A DNA stretch of 64,000 nucleotides from Amycolatopsis xylanica (GTDB lineage: Bacteria > Actinomycetota > Actinomycetes > Mycobacteriales > Pseudonocardiaceae): NCBI RefSeq assembly GCF_900107045.1, contig NZ_FNON01000006.1, positions 124,001 to 188,000 of the forward strand, in the 5' to 3' direction. Position numbers and translations under genes: made by a program. A model generated the notes under the pieces. The model ran no database searches and was not told where the DNA came from. It worked only from the letters and a program-made list of their open reading frames with translations. Shown here piece by piece: positions 32,656-41,589 of the stretch (position 1 is the stretch's first letter; each line of letters opens with the position of its first letter).

Positions 32656-35340
32656 ATGCCGGACTTGAACGGCAGGCCTGATCCGACCGGCGTCACCTCG
32701 GTCGCTTCGGGCAGCAGGGGTGGCGCCGTCACATCAGGTTCCGGAGCTCCAGGACCGGCCGCGGCCGGTCCTGCGCCAACTGCACCGATGTCGGAAGCAC
32801 GCACGGACGAACTGCGCTTTCGCGTCTACACCGCCGCGGTACTGACCTTCGGGATCGCCGCGGCCATCGCCGTCGGCACCTGGCTGCCCTTCAAGGGCGA
32901 CGCGAGCCTGCTGTGGATCGGCGCGGTGCTCGCGCTCGCGTTCCTGCTCGCCGAACAGCTCGGCATCAACGTCGACGTCCGCAGCGGCATTTCCTGGACC
33001 ATCTCGTTCACCGAGATCCCACTGGTCATCGGTTTCTTCATCGCGCCATTCGAAGTCGTGCTGGCGGCGCATGTCGTCGCTGGCATCGGCACACTGCTGG
33101 CGCGCAAGGTCGCGGGCCGCGTCCTCTACAACGCGGGCGCCTTCCTGCTCGAGATCACCGGCGCCTTCGCGGTCGCTGGGCTGGTCAAGCAGGCCATGGG
33201 CAATCCGGCGCTCATGCCTTGGCCCGCCGCGCTCGCGGGCACGCTGACCGCGCCGCTGGTGAGCACGCTGCTCGCGCTCGCCGCCGTCCGCGTGCTGCGC
33301 CGCCGGATGCGGGTCAGCACCGCGCTGCGGCTCACCGGCCGCATCCTGGTCGTCGGTTTCGTGAACGCTTCGGTCGGTTTGTCCGGCTACTTGGTCATTT
33401 CCGGAACCCCGGAAGCCTGGCCGCTCGTGCTCGCGGTCTTCCTCGGTCTCACCGCTTTGTATTGGGCGTACTCGGATCTGCTGCGCGAGCAGCGCGATAT
33501 GGAAGCGCTGTCCGACGTGAGCCTGATGGTCGCGCGTTCCGGTCAGCAGGCCGCCGCGCGCCCGGCGAGCCGGTCGGACGACCTCGTCGGCGGGGTCGAC
33601 GTCCGCGAGTGGGCGACGATCGCCGAACGCATCAAGGACCAGCTCGCCGCAGGCCGGGTCGTGCTGCGCCTGCGGCTCGAGCCGACCGACGCCATGCGCG
33701 TCGTCGTCGCGGGCGACGCGCTGCCGGTCAGCGACGCCGCCAGCGACGACCCACTGCTGCGCCTGCCCGGCGCGCACGTCCGGCATTTCCGGATCACCGA
33801 AGCGAATCCCGACGTCCGCGCGGCACTGCTCGACCGCGGCGCGCAGGAAGCACTCGTCGTGCCGCTGCGCAGCGCGAACCAGCTGCTCGGCGTCGTCGAG
33901 GCGCACGACCGGCTCTCGCGCTGGCGTGGTTTCGGCAAGTACGACGTGCAGCTGCTCGGCACGATGGCGAGCCACCTGGCCACCTCGCTCGACAACCGGC
34001 GCCTGCTGGCCACCCTGCGGCACGACGCCTACCACGATCCGCTGACCGGCCACCTCAACCGCCTCGGCTTCCGGCACGTCGCCCGCGAGCCGTTGCGCGA
34101 GTTCCCGAACTCGGTCGTGCTGCGCATCGATCTCGACATCTTCTCCACGGTCAGCGACGCGCTCGGGTACACCTGGGCCGACCGCATGCTGGTCGCCGCG
34201 GGCCGCCGTCTCAAGGACGCGCTCGGCCCCGACGTCCCGCTCGCGCGGCTCGAAGGCGCCTCGTTCGCGGCGCTGCTGGTCGACGTCGCACCCGAGAACG
34301 CGCACCAGGCCGCCGAGCGACTGCGTGACGATCTTTCCGCGCCGTACCCGGTCGACCGGCTGCTGGTCGAGGCCAACGCGATGGTCGGCTACGCGGCGCC
34401 GGAGGAGACGGGCGAGCTGATGGACATCGACGTGCTGCTGCAGCGCGCCGACGTCGCCGTCCGTGCCACCAAGGGCGGCGAAGAGGTCCGTGGCTACGCG
34501 CCGAGCATGGGCCAGATCTTCATGCGCCGGTTCCAGATGGTCACCCAGTTCCGCCAGTCGCTGGAGGACGGCCAGGTCTCGGTGCACTACCAGCCGAAGA
34601 TCTCGCTGCCGAACCGCCAGGTGGCCGGCGTCGAGGCGCTCGTGCGCTGGGTGCACCCGGAGTTCGGCAGGCTCGGCCCCGACGAGTTCGTGCCCGCGAT
34701 CGAGGCGGCAGGCCTGATCGGCGTGCTGACGGAGTTCGTGCTCGAAGAGTCGCTGAAGCGCGTGCGCAAGTGGCTCGACGAGGGCCTGCGCATCTCGGCC
34801 GCGGTCAACATCTCCGTGCGCAACCTGGCAGACGAGGAGTTCCCGGCCAAGGTCGCCGCGGCGCTGGAGCGCTTCGACGTGCCGCCGTCGCTGGTGACGT
34901 TCGAGCTGACCGAGTCGGGCGTCATGTCCGACCCGCAGAAGGCGCTGCCGATCCTGCGCGAGCTGTCGGCGCTGGGCGTCGAACTCGCGGTCGACGACTT
35001 CGGCACCGGTTACTCGTCGCTGGCGTACCTGCGGCAACTGCCGGTCGACCAGGTGAAGATCGACAAGAGCTTCGTGCTCGGCATGGGGACCGACCTCGGC
35101 GACCTCGCCGTGGTGCGCTCGATCGTCGAACTCGGTCACTCACTCGGCCTGACGGTCGTCGCGGAGGGCGTCGAAGAGGACGTCGCGCGCGACCAGCTCG
35201 AGGCGATGGGTTGTGACGTGGCTCAGGGCTACCTGATCTCCCGTCCGCTGCCCGAGGACCGCTTGGAGGCTTGGCTGCAGGCTCGCACGGCCCGCTCACT
35301 CGGCAGGCACCAGGAGACGGTTCTGACCCTTCTGACCTGA
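32656..35340 (+). CDS. Membrane GAF-GGDEF-EAL protein, probable cyclic di-GMP phosphodiesterase
   Basis: 894 residues. After a Gly/Ala/Pro-rich N-terminus come seven or so membrane helices (about 60-275), a GAF-like domain (about 310-455), a GGDEF-like domain (about 460-620) and an EAL domain (about 635-885). At the place of the GGDEF catalytic loop the sequence is LEGASFAALL, so the cyclase is almost certainly inactive. The EAL domain keeps VEALVRW, ELTESG, AVDDFGTGYSSL, KIDKSFV and VAEGVEE, so c-di-GMP hydrolysis is expected. Start ATG at 32656 behind TTAGGAGG. Confidence 0.92.
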   Translation: MPDLNGRPDPTGVTSVASGSRGGAVTSGSGAPGPAAAGPAPTAPMSEARTDELRFRVYTAAVLTFGIAAAIAVGTWLPFKGDASLLWIGAVLALAFLLAEQLGINVDVRSGISWTISFTEIPLVIGFFIAPFEVVLAAHVVAGIGTLLARKVAGRVLYNAGAFLLEITGAFAVAGLVKQAMGNPALMPWPAALAGTLTAPLVSTLLALAAVRVLRRRMRVSTALRLTGRILVVGFVNASVGLSGYLVISGTPEAWPLVLAVFLGLTALYWAYSDLLREQRDMEALSDVSLMVARSGQQAAARPASRSDDLVGGVDVREWATIAERIKDQLAAGRVVLRLRLEPTDAMRVVVAGDALPVSDAASDDPLLRLPGAHVRHFRITEANPDVRAALLDRGAQEALVVPLRSANQLLGVVEAHDRLSRWRGFGKYDVQLLGTMASHLATSLDNRRLLATLRHDAYHDPLTGHLNRLGFRHVAREPLREFPNSVVLRIDLDIFSTVSDALGYTWADRMLVAAGRRLKDALGPDVPLARLEGASFAALLVDVAPENAHQAAERLRDDLSAPYPVDRLLVEANAMVGYAAPEETGELMDIDVLLQRADVAVRATKGGEEVRGYAPSMGQIFMRRFQMVTQFRQSLEDGQVSVHYQPKISLPNRQVAGVEALVRWVHPEFGRLGPDEFVPAIEAAGLIGVLTEFVLEESLKRVRKWLDEGLRISAAVNISVRNLADEEFPAKVAAALERFDVPPSLVTFELTESGVMSDPQKALPILRELSALGVELAVDDFGTGYSSLAYLRQLPVDQVKIDKSFVLGMGTDLGDLAVVRSIVELGHSLGLTVVAEGVEEDVARDQLEAMGCDVAQGYLISRPLPEDRLEAWLQARTARSLGRHQETVLTLLT

Positions 35341-35419
35341 GGTTTCTCGAATGGGTACCCCCCTGCAGAAGGGCCTTGAGGGCTTGTGTAATCTTTACAG
35401 CGCAACAAGTCGAGAACAG

Positions 35420-35492
35420 GCCCCTTTAGCTCAGTCGGCAGAGCGTCTCCATGGTAAGGAGAAGGTCTACGGTTCGATTCCGTAAAGGGGCT
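35420..35492 (+). tRNA. tRNA-Thr (GGT)
   Basis: 73 nt. Acceptor GCCCCTT/AAGGGGC with discriminator T; anticodon arm TCTCC-ATGGTAA-GGAGA gives GGT. D arm AGCTCAGTCGGCAGAGC. CCA not encoded. First of two tRNAs upstream of rpmG, as in mycobacteria. Confidence 0.97.
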
Positions 35493-35543
35493 CGGTGATC
35501 TGGCCGCGATACGCACGCGTGTCGCGGCTTGGGTCATGTACAG

Positions 35544-35616
35544 GGCGGTGTAGCTCAGTTGGCAGAGCAAACGACTCATAATCGTTGTGTCGCCGGTTCA
35601 AGTCCGGCCATCGCTA
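35544..35616 (+). tRNA. tRNA-Met (CAT), elongator type
   Basis: 73 nt. The acceptor GGCGGTG pairs with CATCGCT using two G-U pairs; anticodon stem AACGA/TCGTT with loop CTCATAA (CAT). The paired end of the acceptor argues against the initiator tRNA. 51 bp after tRNA-Thr. Confidence 0.93.
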
Positions 35617-35706
35617 CGCTGGGTAGGACCTTACGGCCCCGCCCTTCTCCACAGTGATCATCGGACCGCTGTGAACTGCTTTGATCTTTAGAGAAAAGGA
35701 AATGCT

Positions 35707-35871
35707 GTGGCTTCCACTGACGTGCGACCCAAGATCACGCTGGCGTGCGAAGAGTGCAAGCACCGCAACTACATCACCAAGAAGAACCGGCGCAACGACC
35801 CGGACCGCTTGGAGATGAAGAAGTTCTGCCCGAACTGCGGTACGCACCGGACTCACAAAGAGACCCGCTGA
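35707..35871 (+). CDS. rpmG: 50S ribosomal protein L33 (zinc-ribbon form)
   Basis: 54 residues, GTG start behind AAAGGA. Two CxxC knuckles (CEEC and CPNC) mark the Zn-containing C+ form of L33. Gene order tRNA-Thr, tRNA-Met, rpmG, hadA, hadB is the same as in Mycobacterium, where this paralogue is rpmG2. It is followed by a strong terminator. Confidence 0.97.
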   Translation: MASTDVRPKITLACEECKHRNYITKKNRRNDPDRLEMKKFCPNCGTHRTHKETR

Positions 35872-35899
35872 CGTAAGCGGTTCTTCCACGCTTCGCATG

Positions 35900-35931
35900 A
35901 GCCGCCCCGGTTTCGACCGGGGCGGCTTTTT
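35900..35931 (+). terminator. Terminator after rpmG
   Basis: Stem AGCCGCCCCGGT / ACCGGGGCGGCT with loop TTCG, followed by TTTTT. Confidence 0.95.
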
Positions 35932-35999
35932 GCCGTGAGGTGACGTACCGGCCCAGCGCGCACCGCTTGCGGGCACGTCGCGGCGGGTAGTCTCGCCGG

Positions 36000-36449
36000 G
36001 TGGCCTTGGATCAATCATTCGTCGGGCGGAGTTACCCGCCGACCAGCACGTACGAAGTCAGCCGGGAGAAGATCAAGGAGTTCGCGGACGCCATCGGCGA
36101 CGCCAACCCGATCTACCGCGACCCCGAAGCGGCCAAGGCGGCCGGGTATCCCGATGTGATCGCCCCGCCGACCTTCCTCACCACGATCAACCTGGCCGCG
36201 ATCAACGTGGTCGTCTCCGACCCCGAGCTCGGGCTCGACTACTCGCGGATGGTGCACGGCGACCAGTCGTTCAACCACGTGCGCCCGGTCCACGCCGGTG
36301 ATGTGCTGTCACTGACCGTCTACGTCGACGACATCATGGACCGCGCGGGCAACGACTTCATCACCCTGCGCGCCGACATCGCGGCCGAGGGCGGTGACCT
36401 CGTCTGCACGACTCGTGCCCAGCTCGTGGTCCGGAGGGAAGAAGCGTGA
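36000..36449 (+). CDS. hadA: (3R)-hydroxyacyl-ACP dehydratase subunit HadA-like (MaoC N-terminal fold)
   Basis: 149 residues, single hot-dog domain. The start is YEVSREKIKEFADAIGDANP, followed by VIAPPTFLTTI and MVHGDQSF, as in mycobacterial HadA, the substrate-holding subunit of the FAS-II type dehydratase. It lacks the D-x4-H pair, which is supplied by HadB. GTG at 36000 without an obvious ribosome-binding site. It overlaps hadB by four bases (GTGA). In mycobacteria the operon continues with hadC, which is absent here. Confidence 0.92.
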   Translation: MALDQSFVGRSYPPTSTYEVSREKIKEFADAIGDANPIYRDPEAAKAAGYPDVIAPPTFLTTINLAAINVVVSDPELGLDYSRMVHGDQSFNHVRPVHAGDVLSLTVYVDDIMDRAGNDFITLRADIAAEGGDLVCTTRAQLVVRREEA

Positions 36450-36850
36450 GCGTCGAGGTCGGAACCCAGCTGCCGCCGGTGACCGTGCACGTCACGCGTG
36501 AGCAGCTCGTGCGCTACGCCGGCGCGTCCGGTGACTTCAACCCGATCCACTGGAACGAGCGGTTCGCCAAGGAGGTCGGCCTGCCGGACGTCATCTCGCA
36601 CGGCATGCTCACCATGGCGCTCGCCGGCCGGATCGTCACCGACTGGCTGGGCGACCCCGGCAAGCTGCTGGAGTACTACGTCCGGTTCACCAGGCCGGTC
36701 GTCGTGCCCGATGACGCCGAGGGTGCGCTCGTCGAGTTCACCGCGAAGGTCGCCGAGGTCCGCGACAACGGCACCGCCAGGGTCGACATCACCGCCAAGT
36801 TCGACGGCAAGACCGTGCTCGGCAAGGCGCAGACCGTGGTCCGCCTCTAG
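36446..36850 (+). CDS. hadB: (3R)-hydroxyacyl-ACP dehydratase subunit HadB-like (catalytic)
   Basis: 134 residues, MaoC hot-dog fold. The hydratase motif reads YAGASGDFNPIHWNE, with Asp and His of the catalytic pair, then HGMLTMALAGR and YYVRFTRPV. It forms the HadAB dehydratase of fatty acid elongation. GTG start overlapping the hadA stop. Its stop codon shares CTAG (36847-36850) with the stop of the convergent lipase gene. Confidence 0.93.
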   Translation: MSVEVGTQLPPVTVHVTREQLVRYAGASGDFNPIHWNERFAKEVGLPDVISHGMLTMALAGRIVTDWLGDPGKLLEYYVRFTRPVVVPDDAEGALVEFTAKVAEVRDNGTARVDITAKFDGKTVLGKAQTVVRL

Positions 36851-37746
36851 TCGAGCAGCTTCAGCACCACATCGGCCATTCCCTGCTCACCCCGCGCGTT
36901 GGGGTGCAGGGAGATGGCCTTGGCCGCGGGCACGACCGGTTCGATCCAGCGCGTGTCCGCGGCCGTGCAGAGGTCATGGCCCTTGCTGGGCGTCGCCGTG
37001 TCGGCGAAGCCCGCGTCATGGGACTTCGCCTGGTCCGCGAGCATGTCGTTCATCTTCCCGAGCGCCTCGCGGAAGTACGCCACATCGCCTGAGCCGACCG
37101 GGAGTGCCGGCCAGCAGCCGTCCCCGTCCGGCAGCACCGTCGGGTAGCCCACGACGATCACGCGGGCTTTGGGGGCCTTCTCATGGATCTTGTCGAGCAC
37201 TTGGCCGATACGCGGAGCCGTCGCGTCGATGCCCTCGGCGAGCTGGTCGTGTCCGCCGGCGGTCAGCCGGTCGCGGCAGGGCGAGGTGTTCGGGTTCGTG
37301 GTCGCGCAGGTGCTGCCGATGCCGATGAAGCCGACGTCGTTGCCGCCGATACCGAGCGTCACCAGCGTGGTGTCCTTATTCAGCGCGGTGAGCTGCGGGG
37401 GATTGGTGCCGTTGCGGGTCGCCTGGCTGCCCGCCATGTGGTCGGTGGTCGCGCCGCTGCAGCTCACGTCGACGAACTCGGCGGGATTGATCTTCGCCGA
37501 GACCAGATGCGGGTAGTTGTTGGCCGAGCGATCGCAGCCCGCGGGCGTGCCCGCGGCGGCGCCCGTCTTCGGTGAGGACGTGTAGGAGTCACCGAGCGCG
37601 ACGTACCGGCCGGTGCCGCCGCCGGTGGCCGGACCGTCCGGCGGAGCGTCCGAGGATCCGTGCTTCGACTTGTAGTAGCCGAAGCCGAGCACCGCCGCGG
37701 CGATCACCACGATCAGCAGGCAGCCTCCGCCGCTCTTCTTCCCCAC
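36847..37746 (-). CDS. SGNH/GDSL family secreted lipase/esterase
   Basis: 299 residues. An N-terminal membrane anchor or uncleaved signal (about 9-26) precedes the SGNH hydrolase domain: block I YVALGDSYTSS with the nucleophile Ser, block II CSGATTDHM, block III TLGIGGNDVGF, and the catalytic His in SLHPNARGEQGMADV. Several Cys suggest disulfides outside the cell. Monocistronic, convergent with hadB. Confidence 0.92.
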   Translation of the reverse strand: MGKKSGGGCLLIVVIAAAVLGFGYYKSKHGSSDAPPDGPATGGGTGRYVALGDSYTSSPKTGAAAGTPAGCDRSANNYPHLVSAKINPAEFVDVSCSGATTDHMAGSQATRNGTNPPQLTALNKDTTLVTLGIGGNDVGFIGIGSTCATTNPNTSPCRDRLTAGGHDQLAEGIDATAPRIGQVLDKIHEKAPKARVIVVGYPTVLPDGDGCWPALPVGSGDVAYFREALGKMNDMLADQAKSHDAGFADTATPSKGHDLCTAADTRWIEPVVPAAKAISLHPNARGEQGMADVVLKLLD

Positions 37747-38040
37747 GCGTTCGTTTCTACGCGAACTCGGCCGCGCCCGCGTCGACGCACCGGGTGACGA
37801 CCGGCTGTGATCGCGATCACTTTTCGCCCTCTCGGCATCTTCACTGGCGCGCCGGGGAAGGAAGTCTGAAAAATGTGGCTTTCAGGCCGGTGAGCTGCTG
37901 TAAGGCGGGCTAGTGGGGCGCGGTTGCGAAGGCCACTTCGGGTTGCCGTAGACTTCTGGTCTGGAACGCACTACGGTCATCCCCGCCAGGATGGTGGGGA
38001 CGGTGAAATGCGTCCTCGGGACCGCTAGGGTGGGTCCCAA
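37747..38040. promoter_or_regulatory. Upstream region of tRNA-Trp/secE; possible promoters
   Basis: No gene. TAGACT at 37949-37954 (with TTGCGA at 37924) and TAGGGT at 38026-38031, ten bases before the tRNA, are candidate -10 elements. GGGACC and GGTCCC flank the latter. Promoter assignment is weak. Confidence 0.4.
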
Positions 38041-38113
<73 letters not shown>

Positions 38114-38145
38114 CGTCAACCACGTGGTGAAGCGGAGGAGTGGTC

Positions 38146-38538
38146 GTGAGCGACAGCGACACCAGCGGCGAGAAGGACACGGAGCAGGAGCCCAAGGCTT
38201 CGCGTCCGACCACCGCCGCTGAGCGGCGTGAGCGCCGCGCCTCCGCGCGCCCGTCGGGCAAGTCCGGGGATGCCAAGGCACCCAAGGACAAGAGCGCCGA
38301 CGCGAAGGACCGGCCCACTCCGAAGCGTGACCGCAAGGAGAAGAAGTCCTCCCCGCTGAGCCGCCTCATGCGGTTCGCCCGCGAGGTCTGGGCGGAGCTG
38401 CGCAAGGTCATCTGGCCGACGCGCAAGCAGATGGTCACCTACACGACCGTCGTCCTGGTCTTCGTCATCTTCATGGTGGCGCTGGTCAGTGGTTTGGACT
38501 TGTTGTTCGCTAAGGGCGTGTTCTGGCTGTTCGGCTGA
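38146..38538 (+). CDS. secE: Preprotein translocase subunit SecE
   Basis: 130 residues. A long charged N-terminal extension (about 1-65, Lys/Arg/Asp/Ser-rich) precedes the conserved SecE core FAREVWAELRKVIWPTRKQM and one membrane helix (about 100-125). SecE clamps SecY in the translocon. Start: GTG at 38146, seven bases after GGAGGA; the GTG at 38140 overlaps the ribosome-binding site and is unlikely. tRNA-Trp is probably on the same transcript; nusG follows. Confidence 0.95.
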   Translation: MSDSDTSGEKDTEQEPKASRPTTAAERRERRASARPSGKSGDAKAPKDKSADAKDRPTPKRDRKEKKSSPLSRLMRFAREVWAELRKVIWPTRKQMVTYTTVVLVFVIFMVALVSGLDLLFAKGVFWLFG

Positions 38539-38613
38539 GTGCGCCCGCGGCGTCGACGCGGGCCCCTGCCCGGGGCGAACACGGCATAGCGATCAAGGTT
38601 GAGAGGACGGAAC

Positions 38614-39417
38614 GTGACCTCCGAGAACGGCACAGCAGCCGGTCAGGATCTGACCGAGCTTTCCGACGAGCAGGTGCACTCGGCCCTCGGCGACGAGGAC
38701 TCCGCACACACTGAGCCCGTCGAGGTGGCCGCGGAGGACGCCGACGTCGCCGAGGAAGCCGCTGACGAAGCGGTCGCCGAACCCGCTCCCGCCTCCGACG
38801 ACCCGGTCGCGCAGCTGCGCGCCGAGCTCAACGCGGCGCCGGGCGAGTGGTACGTCGTGCACTCGTACGCCGGTTACGAGAACAAGGTCAAGACCAACCT
38901 CGAGACCCGTACGCAGACCCTGGACGTCGAGGACTACATCTTCCAGATCGAGGTGCCGACCGAAGAGGTCACCGAGATCAAGAACGGCCAGCGCAAGCAG
39001 GTGCAGCGCAAGGTGCTGCCCGGCTACATCCTGGTCCGGATGGACCTCAACGACGCCTCGTGGAGCGCGGTGCGCAACACCCCCGGCGTCACCGGGTTCG
39101 TGGGCGCCACCTCGCGGCCGTCGCCGCTCACCGTGGACGAGGTGCTGAAGTTCCTCGCCCCGCAGGTCGAGAAGACCGCGCCGGCCAAGCCCGGCAAGGG
39201 CGACACCACCTCGGCGGAGGCGCAGCTCGGCGGCGGGACCGTCGAGGTCGACTTCGAGGTCGGCGAGTCGGTCACCGTCATGGACGGCCCGTTCGCCACG
39301 CTGCCCGCGACGATCTCCGAGGTCAACGCCGACGGGCAGAAGCTGAAGGTCCTGGTTTCGATCTTCGGCCGGGAGACGCCGGTCGAGCTGTCGTTCAACC
39401 AGGTCTCCAAGATCTGA
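38614..39417 (+). CDS. nusG: Transcription termination/antitermination protein NusG
   Basis: 267 residues, longer than E. coli NusG because of an acidic N-terminal extension (about 75 residues). The NGN domain starts at GEWYVVHSYAGYENKVKTNL; the C-terminal KOW domain contains VGESVTVMDGPFATLPATI. NusG binds RNA polymerase and Rho or S10. GTG at 38614 with GAGAGGAC upstream. In an operon with secE and rplKA. Confidence 0.97.
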   Translation: MTSENGTAAGQDLTELSDEQVHSALGDEDSAHTEPVEVAAEDADVAEEAADEAVAEPAPASDDPVAQLRAELNAAPGEWYVVHSYAGYENKVKTNLETRTQTLDVEDYIFQIEVPTEEVTEIKNGQRKQVQRKVLPGYILVRMDLNDASWSAVRNTPGVTGFVGATSRPSPLTVDEVLKFLAPQVEKTAPAKPGKGDTTSAEAQLGGGTVEVDFEVGESVTVMDGPFATLPATISEVNADGQKLKVLVSIFGRETPVELSFNQVSKI

Positions 39418-39496
39418 CGGCCGCGAGACGGCCGGCAGTCCCCGGGCACTGGCAGGTGTGCGGGGGACTCAAGTCAGTTAAGAAGGACACACAGAA

Positions 39497-39931
39497 ATGC
39501 CACCCAAGAAGAAGAAGCTTGCGGCGATCATCAAGCTGCAGATCAAGGCGGGTGCGGCCAACCCCGCGCCGCCGGTCGGCCCCGCGCTGGGTCAGCACGG
39601 CGTCAACATCATGGAGTTCTGCAAGGCCTACAACGCCGCGACCGAGTCGCAGCGCGGGGACGTCGTCCCGGTCGAGATCTCCGTGTACGAAGACCGGTCG
39701 TTCGACTTCAAGCTGAAGACCCCGCCCGCCGCCAAGCTGCTGCTCAAGGCCGCCGGCGTCGAGAAGGGCTCCGGCGAGCCGCACAAGACCAAGGTCGCCA
39801 AGGTCACCTGGGACCAGGTCCGCGAGATCGCCACCACGAAGAAGACCGACCTGAACGCCAACGACATCGACCAGGCCGCGAAGATCATCGCCGGCACTGC
39901 TCGCTCGATGGGCATCACGGTCGTCGACTGA
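39497..39931 (+). CDS. rplK: 50S ribosomal protein L11
   Basis: 144 residues, full length. It contains KLQIKAGAANPAPPVGPALG and the C-terminal RNA-binding region ending GTARSMGITV. L11 forms the GTPase-associated centre, binds 23S rRNA and is the target area of thiopeptides. AAGAAGGA upstream of the ATG. No change is visible in the Pro-rich thiopeptide contact helix. Confidence 0.98.
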   Translation: MPPKKKKLAAIIKLQIKAGAANPAPPVGPALGQHGVNIMEFCKAYNAATESQRGDVVPVEISVYEDRSFDFKLKTPPAAKLLLKAAGVEKGSGEPHKTKVAKVTWDQVREIATTKKTDLNANDIDQAAKIIAGTARSMGITVVD

Positions 39932-40018
39932 CGTTTCGTCACCAGCACCACGTGGGAGAGCCAAGTGCTGGCTCACACACCACACTGATCCAGTTTCGAT
40001 AGTTAAGGGACAGAAGCA

Positions 40019-40732
40019 ATGCCTAAGCACAGCAAGGCCTACCGCACGGCCGCCGAGCTGGTCGACCGCGAGCGGCTGTACGCCCCGCTCGAGGCCGCCA
40101 AGCTGGCCAAGGAGACCTCCAAGACCAAGATGGACGCCACCGTTGAGGTCGCCATGCGCCTCGGTGTCGACCCTCGTAAGGCCGACCAGATGGTCCGCGG
40201 CACCGTGAACCTGCCGCACGGCACCGGTAAGACCGCCCGCGTCATCGTTTTCGCCGTTGGTGACAAGGCCGCCGAGGCCGAAGCCGCCGGCGCCGACGCG
40301 GTCGGCACCGACGAACTGATCGAGCGCATCCAGGGTGGCTGGCTCGACTTCGACGCCGCGATCGCGACGCCGGACCAGATGGCCAAGGTCGGTCGTATCG
40401 CCCGCATCCTCGGCCCGCGTGGCCTGATGCCGAACCCGAAGACCGGCACCGTGACCCCCGCGGTCGCGAAGGCCGTCTCGGACATCAAGGGCGGTAAGAT
40501 CAACTTCCGCGTGGACAAGCAGGCCAACCTGCACCTCGTGATCGGCAAGGCCTCGTTCGACACCGAGAAGCTGGTGGAGAACTACGCGGCCGCGCTGGAC
40601 GAGGTCCTGCGTGCCAAGCCGTCCTCCGCGAAGGGCAAGTACCTCAAGAAGGTCACCTTCGCCACGACGATGGGCCCGGGCATCCCGGTCGACCCGATGC
40701 GCACGCGCAACCTGCTTTCCGAGGACGCGTAA
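40019..40732 (+). CDS. rplA: 50S ribosomal protein L1
   Basis: 237 residues with the L1 signature GRIARILGPRGLMPNPKTGT and KINFRVDKQANLH. It forms the L1 stalk and often represses its own rplKA operon. AAGGGACAG before the ATG. Ended by a strong terminator. Confidence 0.98.
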   Translation: MPKHSKAYRTAAELVDRERLYAPLEAAKLAKETSKTKMDATVEVAMRLGVDPRKADQMVRGTVNLPHGTGKTARVIVFAVGDKAAEAEAAGADAVGTDELIERIQGGWLDFDAAIATPDQMAKVGRIARILGPRGLMPNPKTGTVTPAVAKAVSDIKGGKINFRVDKQANLHLVIGKASFDTEKLVENYAAALDEVLRAKPSSAKGKYLKKVTFATTMGPGIPVDPMRTRNLLSEDA

Positions 40733-40760
40733 GTTAGAGACATCGTTAGAGACATCACTG

Positions 40761-40799
40761 AAAAAGGGCGGCCCCGCTTCCGGCGGGGCCGCCCTTTTT
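40761..40799 (+). terminator. Terminator after rplKA
   Basis: 17-base perfect stem AAAAAGGGCGGCCCCGC / GCGGGGCCGCCCTTTTT with loop TTCCG. Confidence 0.97.
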
Positions 40800-40815
40800 C
40801 GTGTGAGATAAAGGG

Positions 40816-41589
40816 ATGCCGACCTTCGCTTCGTTCGACGGGCTCCAGCTCAACTTCACCCAGTGGGACGGCGACGGCTCTCGCCGCCGCCCCGTGGTGC
40901 TGCAGCACGGTTTCGCCGCCGACACGAACGCGAACTGGATGGGACCGGGCGTCGTCGCCGCGCTCACCGCGGCGGGCTTCACGGTGATCTCGCTCGACGC
41001 CCGCGGCCACGGGCGTTCGGAGAAGCCACACGAGGAGTCGCGCTACAGCGACGACACGATGGCTCACGACGTCTCGGCGCTGCTCGATTTCCTTGAGCTG
41101 GACGAGGTTTCGCTCGTCGGCTACTCGATGGGCGCGATCATCGCGCTGGGTGTCACCGCGGTGGACAAGCGCGTGCGGTGCCTGGCGACCGGCGGAGTCG
41201 GCTCGGGGATCGTCGACTTCGGCGGCGTCGACACGCGCGTGGTCACGCCCGAGCAGATCAGCGCCGCCTTGCTGACCGACGAGCCGCATTCGCTGCCGCC
41301 CGCCAGCGCGGCCTTCCGGGTGCTGGCCGACATGCTGGGCGCCGACCGTCAGGCGCTGGCCGCCGTCGCGCGGGCGGCGCGGCCGACGCAGATGGATCTG
41401 ACCGCGATCACGGTGCCGACGCTGGTCCTCGCGGGTGACCAGGACCCGCTGGCCGCCGAGCCCGAGCGGCTGGCGGCGGCGATCGCGGGCGCCCGGCTGA
41501 TCCGGGTGCCGGGGGACCACCTGGCGGCGATCATGTCGCCGGAGTTCTCGAGGGCTTTGGTCGATTTCCTGGTGGCCCAGGACGTCTAG
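40816..41589 (+). CDS. Alpha/beta hydrolase
   Basis: 257 residues. Oxyanion motif LQHGFAAD, DARGHGRSEKP, nucleophile elbow VGYSMGA (Ser), acid in GDQDPL and the catalytic His in VPGDHL: a complete triad. Esterase or lipase-like, substrate unknown. It sits between rplA and rplJ, where mycobacteria carry the lipG/mmaA genes. ATG at 40816 behind AAAGGG. The stop shares CTAG (41586-41589) with the stop of the convergent gene. Confidence 0.9.
   Translation: MPTFASFDGLQLNFTQWDGDGSRRRPVVLQHGFAADTNANWMGPGVVAALTAAGFTVISLDARGHGRSEKPHEESRYSDDTMAHDVSALLDFLELDEVSLVGYSMGAIIALGVTAVDKRVRCLATGGVGSGIVDFGGVDTRVVTPEQISAALLTDEPHSLPPASAAFRVLADMLGADRQALAAVARAARPTQMDLTAITVPTLVLAGDQDPLAAEPERLAAAIAGARLIRVPGDHLAAIMSPEFSRALVDFLVAQDV

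Noticed and set aside
32734..35139. 801-codon open frame opposite the EAL gene
   Set aside because: Shadow of a gene with intact EAL motifs and a strong ribosome-binding site.
37747..38040. Extra small gene upstream of tRNA-Trp
   Set aside because: No frame with a ribosome-binding site and normal codon use.
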